DNA of 64,000 bases from Labedella phragmitis (GCF_004078635.1 NZ_RZNB01000007.1:124001-188000), one strand, 5' to 3'; positions 1 through 9,294 are shown, counted from the first letter of the stretch. Notes: generated from the letters alone by a model not told the origin. Numbers and translations are program-made.

Positions 1-550
1 GTCCGGCGTGCGCCGCCACGTCGAGCGCGTGGGCCGTGGTCCAGTGCGTGGCGATCCAGCGGTCCTGCGGATTGAAACGGGTCTTCGGGATTCCGGCGCG
101 CAGGATGATCTCGGCGTCGAGGTCGAAGTTCTCGCGGAGGAACTCGCGGCCCTTCTCGATGTCGGGCGTGTCCTGGTTGCGGGCCATGGCGATGACGCGG
201 ACGGGCAGACCGAGCCGCTTACCGAGCCCGATGGCCGCCCAGATCGCCGTGGTGACACCCGCGAACACCGTGTGGGTACGGAACTCGGGCAGCACGAGGT
301 TGACGTGCGTCGGCGTCGCTGTCGACGGGGTGAACGTACTGAGCCCGAGCGTCGAGTCGTTCAGCCCGGCGAACACTCGCGCCTCTGCGGGAGCCAACTC
401 CGTCTCGTTCAGGCCGACCTTGTCGAGCGCGATGTTGTCCGTCGTCTTCCCGTGAGCCTTGAGGACGCGCGCGCGGAAGTCCGCCGACCTCAGGTACGTC
501 AGGTTCAGCTTGGCCATGTCCGTGACGATCTGAAGAGGGCGAGGGGGCAT
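1..550 (-). CDS. WsaF-like glycosyltransferase, 3' part outside window
   Basis: The frame opens at ATG 550 and runs off the left edge, leaving 183 codons. Residues 82-110 (LVLPEFRTHTVFAG and the helix after it) look like the first Rossmann-type half of WsaF-family rhamnosyl/glycosyltransferases, which add sugars during surface-polysaccharide assembly; the catalytic C-terminal half is not visible. An AAAGG ribosome-binding site lies about 9 nt upstream. The gene is divergent from the large glycosyltransferase at 678, so both probably serve one polysaccharide locus. The family call comes from remembered similarity; the donor and acceptor sugars are unknown. Confidence 0.6.
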   Translation of the reverse strand, partial: MPPRPLQIVTDMAKLNLTYLRSADFRARVLKAHGKTTDNIALDKVGLNETELAPAEARVFAGLNDSTLGLSTFTPSTATPTHVNLVLPEFRTHTVFAGVTTAIWAAIGLGKRLGLPVRVIAMARNQDTPDIEKGREFLRENFDLDAEIILRAGIPKTRFNPQDRWIATHWTTAHALDVAAHAG

Positions 551-589
551 GCTGGGACCTTTCGGTGATGCGACGGTCGGAATGACCTC

Positions 590-595
590 ATCCTA
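590..595 (-). promoter_or_regulatory. -10 box TAGGAT for the WsaF-like gene
   Basis: TAGGAT on the minus strand would start a transcript with a leader of about 33 nt. It lies only 6 bp from the opposing -10 at 602. No good -35 is visible. Confidence 0.4.
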
Positions 596-601
596 ATTTG
601 T

Positions 602-607
602 TAGTCT
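602..607 (+). promoter_or_regulatory. -10 box TAGTCT for the three-module glycosyltransferase
   Basis: TAGTCT on the plus strand, in the only AT-rich stretch of the divergent gap, predicts a leader of about 64 nt before ATG 678. No convincing -35 is visible. Confidence 0.4.
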
Positions 608-677
608 GTGTCGTCGGAGAGGCCGCTGGATGCAGCAGCCACCGAGCTCGCGTCACTCAACCGCAAAGGTTTTCTCC

Positions 678-3600
678 ATGGTCGCAGTACGGGCTGTCGC
701 CCGCGCCGCTGTACGGCGTCTTCCGGTAATCGATCGTGCCGTCATCTCGCCGCTGCGCCGCGAGCGCCGCCGCCTCAAACTGCGACAGATCGCCCAGCTC
801 GGGCTCGTCGATCCGGCCTTCGTCGGCGCTGAGACGGGACGCCGCGTCCGCACGGTCGCGCAGGCCGTCGACACCCTGCTCGACTACGGCAACGAGATCG
901 CGCCGCACCCGCTCATCGAGCCACGATGGATCTCGAGCCGCTCGGACGGACGCGATTGGCTCCTGACGCTCCTCGACCCGACGGCCGCCGTCATCTCGGT
1001 CGGCCCGCTCCTCGACCTCGCGAGCGTGACACCTCCGGCCAATCCGCGGCATCTCGCGGACCGCGTGGCTGGCTTCCTCCGGTCGGCCACATCGTCGACG
1101 CTCCTCCCGCTTCCGGAGGGCACCGCCGGACCGATCACGCGGGACGAGGGCATCCGTCTCGCGACCGAGCTCGCGCGCCGGCACGCCGCCAGCGGAGAGC
1201 TGACGCGACCGCGCGTGTCGGCGCAGTGGAACCAGCGTGCCGAGCGCCGCTTCATCTCCGACCGCCTGGGTCGGGCCGTCACGCGGCCGTCGGATGCACG
1301 CGCGCTCGTGTCGATCGTCATGCCGGTCTACAACCGCGAGGGAGTGGTGGGGCGCTCGATCGAGTCCGTCCTCGCCCAGGACTTCGACGCGTGGGAGCTC
1401 GTCGTCGTCGACGACGGCTCGACGGATTCCACGCGCGATGTCATCGAGGCGTTCGCGAAGCGCGACGACCGCATCCGGCTCGTGCGCGGCGAGCACCGCG
1501 GCGTCTCGGCCGCCCGCAATCTCGGCGTCGCGGAGGCCCGTGCGGAAGTGCTCGCGTTCCTCGACTCCGACAACGTCTGGACTCCGCACTTCCTCTCGGT
1601 CTCCTACTCGGAGGTGGCGTCGGGCCGCGCCGATCTCACGTACGCCGCCGTCGAGCTCGATCGGGGCGGGAAGAAGCATGGCTACCTCGGCATGTCGGGT
1701 ACGCGAGAGCACCTCATCAACGGCAACAGCTTCATCGACATGAACACGCTCGTCGTGAAGGCCGACCTCGTCGAGCAGGTCGGCGGATTCGACGAGAGCC
1801 TCCGGCGCTGGGTCGACTACGACCTCTTCCTCCGCCTCTTCCAGGTGACCGACCGCGTCACGTACCTCCCCTTCATCGGCGTCCGGTACGACCACCGCGA
1901 CGACGCCCTCGACCGCATCACGACGAGCGAGTCGCCGCACTGGCGTGACGTCGTGCTCGGGAAGAACCTCCTCGACTGGGACGCGGTCAAGGCCTCCGTG
2001 CCGGAGCGGGTGGCCGGACGCATCTCCGTCGTCATCCCCACCACGGGACAGTGGGAGGCTCCACTCCTCGCCGTCGACCAGGTCCTCGCGTCGTCGCACG
2101 GGCTCGACGTCGAGGTCGTCGTCGTCGACAGCGGATCCTCACGCGAGGTGCTCGCAACCATCGCCCTCCGCTTCGCCCGCGACGAGCGCGTGCGCGTCAT
2201 CTCGCGACCGTCCCCGCTCCGCGCGGCTCTCGCCAACAACCTGGGCTTCGCCTCGACGACAGGGGAGTACGTCGTGTTCCTCGAGCGCACGGCGACGCCG
2301 CGACCCGGATGGCTTCCGCCTCTCCTCGACGCTGTGGCGGACGAGTCGGTCTTCGCGGCGCAGCCTCTGCTGCTCGCTCCGGGCGACTCGCTCCACCACG
2401 CCGGTTTCGTCTTCGGGGGAGCGCGGACGCTCCCGATCCCGTTCCTCACGGACCACCCGCGCGAGGACCTCCTCCGTATGCTGCCGACGCGCTTCCACGC
2501 GGTGGGCGGTGGAGCCATCCTCGTGCGCTCGGACCGGTTCGCGGCTCTCACCGGTTACGACCCCACGTTCCAGAGCGCGTTCGACGACGTCGACCTCTGT
2601 CTGCGCGCTCGCGACGGCGGCCTCCCCGCCGCGGTCATCGTTCCGGAGTCCCTCGTCGGGTTCCGCGGCGAGAGCCGGAAGTGGCTCGCCGGCCGCGCCG
2701 TCGCGAACGGACCGCGCTTCACGGATCGATGGGGCGACGCGGTACCGGACGAGCTCGACGAGCGGTTCGCGTCCGCCGGCTTCCGGATCACCGGTTACGA
2801 GGAGGAGCCGCTCGCCACGGAACCGCCGCCCGAGTACCTCCGGCCCCTGTACGAGCGCATCGAGCGACTCGTGGAGGACGGGGAGTTCGCGGGGCGCCCG
2901 AGCCTGCGATGGGCCATCAAGATCGCCTCGCCCGCCGAGCACCGCGGCGACGTGTGGGGCGACACCTTCTTCGCCGACGACGTCGCGAGAGCGCTGCGCG
3001 AGCTGGGCCAGGAGGTCGTGATCGACCGCCTCGGCGCCCACAAGCGGCCGACGTCCTCGTTCGACGACGTCGTCCTCACGATCCGCGGCCTCGCGACGGT
3101 GCCGCGGCAGCAGGGCGCGACCAACGTGCTCTGGGTGATCAGTCACCCGACGCGGGTCAAGCACCGGGAGTTCTCCGCCAACGACCTGATCTATGCGGCG
3201 AGCACGCGCTGGGCCGCCCATGCGACGGAGGCCCACGGCCACGAGGTGCGGCCGCTGCTCCAGGCGACGGACGCCTCGCGTTTCCATCCCGATGTCGCTC
3301 GTCCGGGCTCGGGGCCCGACATCCTGTTCGTCGGCACTCCGCGGAAGGTGTTCCGTCCGATCGTCAAGAACACGATCGAGGCGGGCTTCGAGCCCACCGT
3401 CTACGGCCACGGCTGGGAGGAGTTCATCGGCGAGGACCTGATCGCCGGCGAGACCCTCGATCGCGTCGACGCTCCGGCGATGTACCGCTCGGCTCGGGTG
3501 GTCCTGAACGACCACCACGGCGACATGGCCGAGTGGGGTTTCCTCTCCAACCGGCTGTTCGACGGCGTCGCCGCCGGGGCCCGTTTGTTGTCGGACCGCG

Positions 3601-3821
3601 TCGACGGCATCGACGAGATCTTCGGGTCCGCCGTGATCACGGCGGATTCGGTCGAGGAGACCCGCGACGCTCTGCGGGACGCCGAGTCGCTCGTCCCCGA
3701 GAACGTGCTGCAGGAGGCGTCACGACGCGTTCGCGCGGAGCACTCCTTCGACGCGCGAGCGCACACGCTCGTGAACGACGTCTACGCGTGGCGGGACACC
3801 CACCCCGACGCCTCGTCCTGA
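678..3821 (+). CDS. three-module glycosyltransferase (GT2 + GT2-like + GT1/CgeB-like)
   Basis: This 1047-residue protein probably extends or decorates a cell-surface glycan. Residues about 208-430 form a GT-A family 2 domain (SIVMPVYN start, VVVDDGSTD, a DSD metal-binding motif in AFLDSDN). Residues about 447-690 form a second GT2-like domain (ISVVIPTT, VVVDSGSS) with weaker motifs. Residues about 744-1040 resemble GT-B enzymes of the CgeB/YkvP type, including the family-typical end HSFDARAHTLV. ATG 678 was chosen over the upstream frame start at 630 because AAAGG lies 8 nt before it. The ugd gene follows at 3959. Substrates cannot be deduced. Confidence 0.8.
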   Translation: MVAVRAVARAAVRRLPVIDRAVISPLRRERRRLKLRQIAQLGLVDPAFVGAETGRRVRTVAQAVDTLLDYGNEIAPHPLIEPRWISSRSDGRDWLLTLLDPTAAVISVGPLLDLASVTPPANPRHLADRVAGFLRSATSSTLLPLPEGTAGPITRDEGIRLATELARRHAASGELTRPRVSAQWNQRAERRFISDRLGRAVTRPSDARALVSIVMPVYNREGVVGRSIESVLAQDFDAWELVVVDDGSTDSTRDVIEAFAKRDDRIRLVRGEHRGVSAARNLGVAEARAEVLAFLDSDNVWTPHFLSVSYSEVASGRADLTYAAVELDRGGKKHGYLGMSGTREHLINGNSFIDMNTLVVKADLVEQVGGFDESLRRWVDYDLFLRLFQVTDRVTYLPFIGVRYDHRDDALDRITTSESPHWRDVVLGKNLLDWDAVKASVPERVAGRISVVIPTTGQWEAPLLAVDQVLASSHGLDVEVVVVDSGSSREVLATIALRFARDERVRVISRPSPLRAALANNLGFASTTGEYVVFLERTATPRPGWLPPLLDAVADESVFAAQPLLLAPGDSLHHAGFVFGGARTLPIPFLTDHPREDLLRMLPTRFHAVGGGAILVRSDRFAALTGYDPTFQSAFDDVDLCLRARDGGLPAAVIVPESLVGFRGESRKWLAGRAVANGPRFTDRWGDAVPDELDERFASAGFRITGYEEEPLATEPPPEYLRPLYERIERLVEDGEFAGRPSLRWAIKIASPAEHRGDVWGDTFFADDVARALRELGQEVVIDRLGAHKRPTSSFDDVVLTIRGLATVPRQQGATNVLWVISHPTRVKHREFSANDLIYAASTRWAAHATEAHGHEVRPLLQATDASRFHPDVARPGSGPDILFVGTPRKVFRPIVKNTIEAGFEPTVYGHGWEEFIGEDLIAGETLDRVDAPAMYRSARVVLNDHHGDMAEWGFLSNRLFDGVAAGARLLSDRVDGIDEIFGSAVITADSVEETRDALRDAESLVPENVLQEASRRVRAEHSFDARAHTLVNDVYAWRDTHPDASS

Positions 3822-3942
3822 GCGGGAGGGAGCGCGCCGACGCCGTTTCGAGAGGTGGCGCTGAGACGGGTGTCGGAGGGGTCGCCCCGGCGGGAGCGAA
3901 CCGGGAGTGAGGGAGCGAGCCGTCTCGGCGCTCGGTCGTTGC

Positions 3943-3948
3943 TAGGCT
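3943..3948 (+). promoter_or_regulatory. -10 box TAGGCT, near-leaderless start of ugd
   Basis: TAGGCT ends 10 nt before ATG 3959, so the transcript would begin only a few bases before the start codon. No Shine-Dalgarno sequence is present. Confidence 0.55.
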
Positions 3949-3958
3949 GAACCACGAT

Positions 3959-5257
3959 ATGAAGCTCTCAGTTATCGGTTGCGGCTACCTCGGAGCCGTC
4001 CACGCAGCCGCCATGGCGTCCATCGGCCACTCCGTCGTCGGTATCGACGTCGACGCGGACAAGATCGCTCTCCTGAACTCGGGCCGTGCCCCGTTCTTCG
4101 AGCCCGGTCTCACCGAGTTGCTCACGGAAGCGCTCGCCTCCGGCAATCTGACGTTCTCGACGGACTTCGCCGATGCGGCGGGTGCCGAGGCGCACTTCGT
4201 CGCCGTGGGGACGCCGCAGTCGAAGGACGGCCTCGGCGCGGACCTCCGCTACGTCAACGCGGCCGTCGACGCGCTGCTGCCGCACGTGGCGCCGGGCGAC
4301 GTCATCGTGGGCAAGTCGACGGTGCCCGTCGGCACCGCCGAGGGACTCGCCCAGCGGATCGACCCGACCGGGGCCGTCCTCGCGTGGAATCCCGAGTTCC
4401 TGCGCGAAGGCTTCGCGGTGGAGGACACACTGCGCCCCGATCGCCTCGTCTACGGCGTCGGCGCGGGCGCCGAGCGCGCCGAGAGCGTCCTCGACGCCGT
4501 CTACCACGTCGCCCTCGACGCGAACACGCCGAAGATCGTCACCGGGTACGCGACGGCGGAACTCGTGAAGGTGTCCGCGAACGCGTTCCTCGCGACGAAG
4601 ATCTCCTTCATCAACGCCATGGCGGAGATCTCCGAGGTCACGGGAGCGGACGTCACGGCGCTCGCCGACGCGATCGGCATGGACGCCCGCATCGGGCGCC
4701 GCTTCCTCAACGCGGGTGTCGGCTTCGGCGGCGGCTGCCTCCCGAAGGACATCCGCGCCTTCCGGGCGCGCGCCGAGGAACTCGGTGTCGGGCACTCCGT
4801 CGCCTTCCTCGAGGAGGTCGACGCGATCAACCTGCGCCGCCGCGACCGCGTCGTGGATTTGACCACCGCCCTGCTCGACGGCGACGTCACGGGTCGCAAG
4901 GTGGCCGTGCTCGGCGTCGCCTTCAAGCCGAACAGTGACGACATCCGTGATTCGCCCGCGCTCGACATCGCGTCGCGCCTCGCCGCACTCGGAGCGAACG
5001 TCGTCGCGACGGACCCCGAGGCCATCGCGAACGCGCGTCGGATGGAGCCGGACCTCACGTTCGGCACGATCGAGGAGGCGCTCACCGACGCCGACATCGT
5101 CCTGCTGCTCACGGAGTGGAAGGACTTCACCGGCATCGACCCCGTGTGGGCCGCCTCGCTCGTGAAGACCCCGCTCGTGATCGACGGCCGCAACGCGCTT
5201 CCGCACACGCAGTGGATTGACGCCATGTGGGAGTACCACGGTCTCGGCCGTCGCTGA
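3959..5257 (+). CDS. ugd: UDP-glucose 6-dehydrogenase
   Basis: This cytosolic enzyme oxidises UDP-glucose twice with NAD+ to UDP-glucuronate, a precursor for acidic surface polysaccharides. The 432-residue protein has the N-terminal NAD-binding motif GCGYLGAVHAA, the catalytic cysteine around residue 260 in GFGGGCLPKD, and the C-terminal UDP-binding domain with FKPNSDDIRDSPA. Its length is normal for the family. It follows the large glycosyltransferase by 137 bp and has its own -10 box. A GDP-mannose dehydrogenase is the only close alternative; the FGGGCLPKD and FKPNSDDIR motifs fit UDP-glucose dehydrogenase. Confidence 0.93.
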   Translation: MKLSVIGCGYLGAVHAAAMASIGHSVVGIDVDADKIALLNSGRAPFFEPGLTELLTEALASGNLTFSTDFADAAGAEAHFVAVGTPQSKDGLGADLRYVNAAVDALLPHVAPGDVIVGKSTVPVGTAEGLAQRIDPTGAVLAWNPEFLREGFAVEDTLRPDRLVYGVGAGAERAESVLDAVYHVALDANTPKIVTGYATAELVKVSANAFLATKISFINAMAEISEVTGADVTALADAIGMDARIGRRFLNAGVGFGGGCLPKDIRAFRARAEELGVGHSVAFLEEVDAINLRRRDRVVDLTTALLDGDVTGRKVAVLGVAFKPNSDDIRDSPALDIASRLAALGANVVATDPEAIANARRMEPDLTFGTIEEALTDADIVLLLTEWKDFTGIDPVWAASLVKTPLVIDGRNALPHTQWIDAMWEYHGLGRR

Positions 5258-5278
5258 CCCATTCCGCGCGTCACCCCG

Positions 5279-5310
5279 GCGACCGCCGCCCCTCACGGGT
5301 CGGCGGTCGC
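5279..5310. terminator. bidirectional hairpin between ugd and the O-antigen ligase gene
   Basis: Perfect 10-bp inverted repeat GCGACCGCCG / CGGCGGTCGC with a 12-nt loop between two convergent genes. There is no U-tract, as is common in high-GC actinobacteria. Confidence 0.7.
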
Positions 5311-5316
5311 GGTCGT

Positions 5317-6588
5317 CTACGACGGGAGCCGTGACCGCCAGCTCTGGCTCTCGGACGCCTTCACGGCGCAGATCACGAGGAGCAGCCAGCCGGACTCGAC
5401 GAGGGGGAAGCTCTCGGCCACGCCCGTCGTGAGGAGCGCGATGAGGATGAGCGCGGGCCATGCGTACGTGACCGTCCGGCGGTTCGACGCGAGAAGCCAC
5501 GATCGGATCACCGCGAAAGCGCAGAGGGCGCCGAAGAGGGCGAGGCCGACGATGCCGACTTGGAGCGCGACGTCGATGTAGGCATTGAGCGCCGATGCGT
5601 GCTCACGTCGGACCGACCAGTTGATGCCGGCGAACGGGAGGATGGAGTCCCGCCAGATGCCCGTCCAACCCCATCCCTCGATCGGGTTCACGTCGACGGC
5701 GCGCAGCGTCGAGAGCCAGAGACTGTAGCGCACCTGGAACTCGCCGCCCGCGTTCAGCAATTCGATCACGCGCGAGCGGCCGACGTAGGTCGTCACGAGA
5801 GTGACGACGACGAGGGCGAGCAGGGCGTACTGCAACATCGGCCGACGCTCCGCCGGCGTGCGACGGACCGCGAAGAGGGCGGAGGTCGCCGCGAGGATGA
5901 CGACGGCGACGACGGCCGTGACGGGCGAGCCGCTGAAGAACAGGCATGTGCCCGCGAGCACGATGGAGGCGATGCCCGGCCCCCTTCGCACCGATCGCGT
6001 CCGGAGCTCGATGATGTGGGTGACGAGGGCGAGGACGGCCACGAGGCCGAGCAGGTTGCGTGTGCCGAAGATGCCCTGGATCGGGCCGCCGACCGCCAGA
6101 TCGCCCGAGACGCCCAGGAAGAGGATGGGGGTGTCGATGAGGATGCCGCTGAGGATCTCGACGCCCAGCGAGAGCGCCAGCAGGGAACGGAAGACGCTTC
6201 CCGCAGCACGGACGATCTGGATGAGGTCGCGGCACAGTGCGATCGCGACGCCGAGCAACGCGATCGCCACCTGGAACAGCCACCCCGCGAGCGAGATCCA
6301 CTGCGCGCCGCTCCAGACGATCGAGGCGCCGCACCAGATCACGAACCCCAGGATCGTGAGGGGGAGGACGCCTCGCCACTCGATGAGTTCCCGACGCGCG
6401 ACCAGGATCGCGATCGCGAGGACGCACAGTCCGGCGATGACGGCGATGTAGCCGGGCCAACCGATGAGGGACCGGACGAGGTGGCCGGCGAATCCCGCCG
6501 TGATGGCCGTGACGGTGAAAGCCTGGGCGACGGGCGCGGACTCGAGGAGGGAACGCAGCGTCTCGGGCGGGGAGGGGCGGGGCGTCAC
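5317..6588 (-). CDS. O-antigen ligase / polymerase-like membrane protein (copy 2)
   Basis: This 423-residue polytopic membrane protein has many hydrophobic helices and a large loop containing NPIEGWGWTG, the region typical of the Wzy_C / O-antigen ligase (RfaL) superfamily. Such proteins polymerise glycan repeat units or attach them to an acceptor at the outer face of the membrane. The start is GTG 6588, which shares GTGA with the stop of the upstream paralogue, so the two are translationally coupled. Which of the pair is a polymerase and which a ligase cannot be told from sequence. Confidence 0.8.
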   Translation of the reverse strand: MTPRPSPPETLRSLLESAPVAQAFTVTAITAGFAGHLVRSLIGWPGYIAVIAGLCVLAIAILVARRELIEWRGVLPLTILGFVIWCGASIVWSGAQWISLAGWLFQVAIALLGVAIALCRDLIQIVRAAGSVFRSLLALSLGVEILSGILIDTPILFLGVSGDLAVGGPIQGIFGTRNLLGLVAVLALVTHIIELRTRSVRRGPGIASIVLAGTCLFFSGSPVTAVVAVVILAATSALFAVRRTPAERRPMLQYALLALVVVTLVTTYVGRSRVIELLNAGGEFQVRYSLWLSTLRAVDVNPIEGWGWTGIWRDSILPFAGINWSVRREHASALNAYIDVALQVGIVGLALFGALCAFAVIRSWLLASNRRTVTYAWPALILIALLTTGVAESFPLVESGWLLLVICAVKASESQSWRSRLPS

Positions 6589-7922
6589 GCCGGCACACCG
6601 CCGGAACGTTCGATGAGCGGTCGCACCTTCGTGCCGACCGCGAGCGCGACGAGCAGGACCCAGCCGGACTCGATGAGGATGCGACTCTCCATGAGCGACT
6701 GGACGACGAGGACGACGGCGACGAGAAGAGGCAGGAGCGCGGTCATCGAATAGGGCGCGTCGTCGACGAGTCCGGTGCGCGGGCGGTCGATCGCGATGAA
6801 CCAGGAGCGCCAGAGAACCGAGACGACGACGCCCGCGAAGAGGACGACCCCGACGATGCCGAGTTGGAGCCAGACGTCGAGCCACGCGTTGTGGGCCTGG
6901 AGCTGCTCGACGCCGTTGCGGACGATCGGGTCGTCGAACGGCACGGCGCCGGGCAGCCACGGGCTCGAGTACCCCCACCCGAACCACGGTCGCCTCTCGG
7001 CGAGCGACGCCACCTCCGCCCAGATGTCGATGCGGCCCGTGAGGTCCGCGCTCTTGCCGAGCAGTCCGAGGACCGCGCCCCGGAAGCCGATCGCGATCAC
7101 GGCGGCGGCCACGAGCAGGGCTCCAGCGCCACCGTAGAGGGCGAGCCGACCGCGCGGCGATGCGCGGCGGGCGAGCAGCGCCGCCGAGAGGACCGCGATG
7201 CACGCGACGGCGGCCACCATCATCGTGCTCGACCGGGTGAGCCCGAAGGTGATCGCGGCGAGGCCGAGCCAGACGTACCCCGTGGTCCGTCGGACGGATC
7301 CGTCGGCCAGCTGGACGGCGAAGACCACGATGCCGAGGAGCGCGATGATCCCGAGGAGGTTGGCGTTGCCGACCCACCCCTGGATGCGATCGCCCTCGAA
7401 CAGCACGTTGCGCGACCACAGGTCCATGAGAGGAGCATCCGCGCCGCGGCCGTCCCACGGGCGGGCGAGGGGCCCACGGATGATCGTCGCGACGACGAGC
7501 TCGAAGAGGAGCGAGAGCCCGATGAGCCACCGGAGTGACGCCCCGAGCGCCCGCTCGACGCCGTGCCAGTCGAGAGCGAGGGCGAGCGTGCAGCCCACGA
7601 TCGTCGTCAAGACGGTGCCGACGAGCGTCGCGGCGGTCGGCCCGGGATACGCGCTCCACGCGAGCGAGAGAAAGGCGAGCGCGAGGAACGCGACGAGTGA
7701 CTTCGGTGTCGTCGACCATCGCAAGCGGGGCCGGGAGCGGACGAGCACGACGGCGCTCGCGATGGCCACGACGATGCACAGAACGATGTAGCCGGGCCAG
7801 GTCAGGAGGTTCCGCCACCCGTCGCCGCCGAAGGCGATGACGAGTCCGAGCGTCGACACGCCGGTGGCCAGGAGGGTCCGGGTGTCCTGATCGCGCGGAG
7901 GCGAGACGGTCTGCACGCTCAT
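6585..7922 (-). CDS. O-antigen ligase / polymerase-like membrane protein (copy 1)
   Basis: This 445-residue polytopic membrane protein is a paralogue of its downstream neighbour. Both share an N-terminal helix pair with LxWPGYIxxI and a late periplasmic-side loop (here RPWFGWGYSSPW) followed by a conserved histidine region (QAHNAWLDVWLQLG). The start is ATG 7922, where the alignable N-terminus begins and a -10 box lies 7 nt upstream; the longer frame to 8264 would overlap the acyl-CoA dehydrogenase gene. It acts in export-side assembly of a polysaccharide; the substrate is unknown. Confidence 0.8.
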   Translation of the reverse strand: MSVQTVSPPRDQDTRTLLATGVSTLGLVIAFGGDGWRNLLTWPGYIVLCIVVAIASAVVLVRSRPRLRWSTTPKSLVAFLALAFLSLAWSAYPGPTAATLVGTVLTTIVGCTLALALDWHGVERALGASLRWLIGLSLLFELVVATIIRGPLARPWDGRGADAPLMDLWSRNVLFEGDRIQGWVGNANLLGIIALLGIVVFAVQLADGSVRRTTGYVWLGLAAITFGLTRSSTMMVAAVACIAVLSAALLARRASPRGRLALYGGAGALLVAAAVIAIGFRGAVLGLLGKSADLTGRIDIWAEVASLAERRPWFGWGYSSPWLPGAVPFDDPIVRNGVEQLQAHNAWLDVWLQLGIVGVVLFAGVVVSVLWRSWFIAIDRPRTGLVDDAPYSMTALLPLLVAVVLVVQSLMESRILIESGWVLLVALAVGTKVRPLIERSGGVPA

Positions 7923-7929
7923 GGGGTCA

Positions 7930-7935
7930 AGGGTA
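7930..7935 (-). promoter_or_regulatory. -10 box TACCCT, leaderless start at 7922
   Basis: TACCCT (minus strand) ends 7 nt before ATG 7922, putting the transcription start at or next to the start codon. No ribosome-binding site is present. Confidence 0.55.
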
Positions 7936-7969
7936 ACGCGGCGGGCTCGTCGCCGAGCCGCGCCGTCAC

Positions 7970-9148
7970 TCAGACGAAGGCCGCGGATCCGGTGATCGCG
8001 CGCCCGACGATGAGGGCGTTCATCTCGCGGGTGCCCTCGTAGGAGTAGAGGGCCTCGGCGTCCGCGAAGAAGCGCGCGGCGCCGTAGTCGAGCACGATGC
8101 CGTTGCCGCCCATGGCCTCGCGCGCCCACGCGACGGTCTCCCGCATCCTCGCGGTGCAGTAGGCCTTGGCCATGGCGGAGTGCTCGTCCCGCTGCGTGCC
8201 ATCGTCGTGCATCTGAGAGACGCGGACGCACATCGCCATCGACGCCGTGATGTTGCCGAGGCACTTCGCCAGCAGGTCCTGGATGAGCTGGTGCGACGCG
8301 ATCGTCTTGCCGAACTGGACGCGCTCTTTGGCGTACGCGAGAGCGGCCTCGTACGCGCCGATCGAGACGCCGACGCTGGACCAGGCCACACCGGCACGTG
8401 TGAGGCGCAGGACCTTCGCGGTGTCTCGGAACGACGAGGCGCGCTGCAGGCGGTTCGACTCCGGTACGACGACGCCGTCGAGAGCGATGTCCGCGTTCTG
8501 GACCGCCCGCAGACTGATCTTCCTCGCGATCGGCGAAGCGGAGTACCCGGGCGTCGATGTGGGGACGATGAACCCCTTGACCTGGGAGTCCTCGACGTCC
8601 TTCGCCCAGACGATGACGATGTCGGAGAAGGTCGCGTTACCGATCCAGCGCTTGGCGCCGTCGAGCACCCAGCTCTCGCCCTCCCGCCGTGCCGTCGTGC
8701 GCAGCCCCTGGGCGCTGTCGCTTCCCGAGAGGGGCTCCGTGAGCGCGAAGGCGCCGGTCACCTCGCCGCTCGCGAGCCGCGGCAGCCACTCCGCCTTCTG
8801 CTCATCCGATCCGCAGACTCCGATGGAGCCCATGGCGAGCCCCTCCTGGACGCCGACGAACGTCGAGATCGAGGCGTCGACCCGCGAGAGCTCCATCGAG
8901 ACGAGCCCGCGGAACACGGCCGAGTTCTGGAAGGGAGTCGTCTCGGGCCAACCGAAGCGCCCGACGTCGGTCGCCATGAGGGGCTCGACGAGTTCGTGGG
9001 GGAACTCGGCCCGCTCCCAGTACTCGTCGATGACGGGTCGCACCCGCTCGTCGAGGAACGCGCGGACGACGGTGATGGCGTCCTTCTCGCGGTCGGTGAG
9101 GAGGGTCTCGAAGCCGAGGAAGTCGCTCGCGAGGGGCTCGAAGGACAT
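7970..9148 (-). CDS. acyl-CoA dehydrogenase, glutaryl-CoA dehydrogenase-like
   Basis: FAD enzyme that oxidises an acyl-CoA at the alpha-beta bond. The 392-residue protein has the three family regions: helical N-terminus, a beta-barrel with ALTEPLSGSD, and a C-terminal helical domain with MGGNGI. The end YSYEGTREMNALIVGRAITG closely matches the glutaryl-CoA dehydrogenase branch, where the glutamate in YEGT is the catalytic base. The start ATG 9148 was chosen from N-terminal family similarity; the ribosome-binding site is weak. It stands alone, so the true substrate (glutaryl-CoA or a branched acyl-CoA) is open. Confidence 0.85.
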   Translation of the reverse strand: MSFEPLASDFLGFETLLTDREKDAITVVRAFLDERVRPVIDEYWERAEFPHELVEPLMATDVGRFGWPETTPFQNSAVFRGLVSMELSRVDASISTFVGVQEGLAMGSIGVCGSDEQKAEWLPRLASGEVTGAFALTEPLSGSDSAQGLRTTARREGESWVLDGAKRWIGNATFSDIVIVWAKDVEDSQVKGFIVPTSTPGYSASPIARKISLRAVQNADIALDGVVVPESNRLQRASSFRDTAKVLRLTRAGVAWSSVGVSIGAYEAALAYAKERVQFGKTIASHQLIQDLLAKCLGNITASMAMCVRVSQMHDDGTQRDEHSAMAKAYCTARMRETVAWAREAMGGNGIVLDYGAARFFADAEALYSYEGTREMNALIVGRAITGSAAFV

Positions 9149-9212
9149 GTCGCTGCTTTCGTTGCTCGATGGAGGGGGCGTGCGACGGCGCGCCTCGCAC
9201 CCTCGCCCCTCG

Positions 9213-9218
9213 ACCCTA
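9213..9218 (-). promoter_or_regulatory. -10 box TAGGGT for the acyl-CoA dehydrogenase
   Basis: TAGGGT on the minus strand predicts a leader of about 57 nt for the gene starting at 9148. It faces the identical TAGGGT of manA across about 80 bp. Confidence 0.4.
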
Positions 9219-9294
9219 CGTCCGGCGCGTCGCGCGGTGAGAACGCTTGGTAGATTCGCTCCAGCCGGGATGCGCAGCCGTCCGGCGCTTTTTG

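Noticed and set aside
8-568. plus-strand ORFs at the left edge
   Set aside because: Arg/Val-rich shadows of the minus-strand WsaF-like gene, which has hydrophobic strands and a family motif.
657-3518. long antisense frames across the three-module glycosyltransferase
   Set aside because: Asp/Arg/Val-rich shadow frames without recognisable domains; the sense strand has clear glycosyltransferase motifs.
3822-3942. terminator between the glycosyltransferase and ugd
   Set aside because: GAGACGG and CCGTCTC are too far apart and no compact stem is present.
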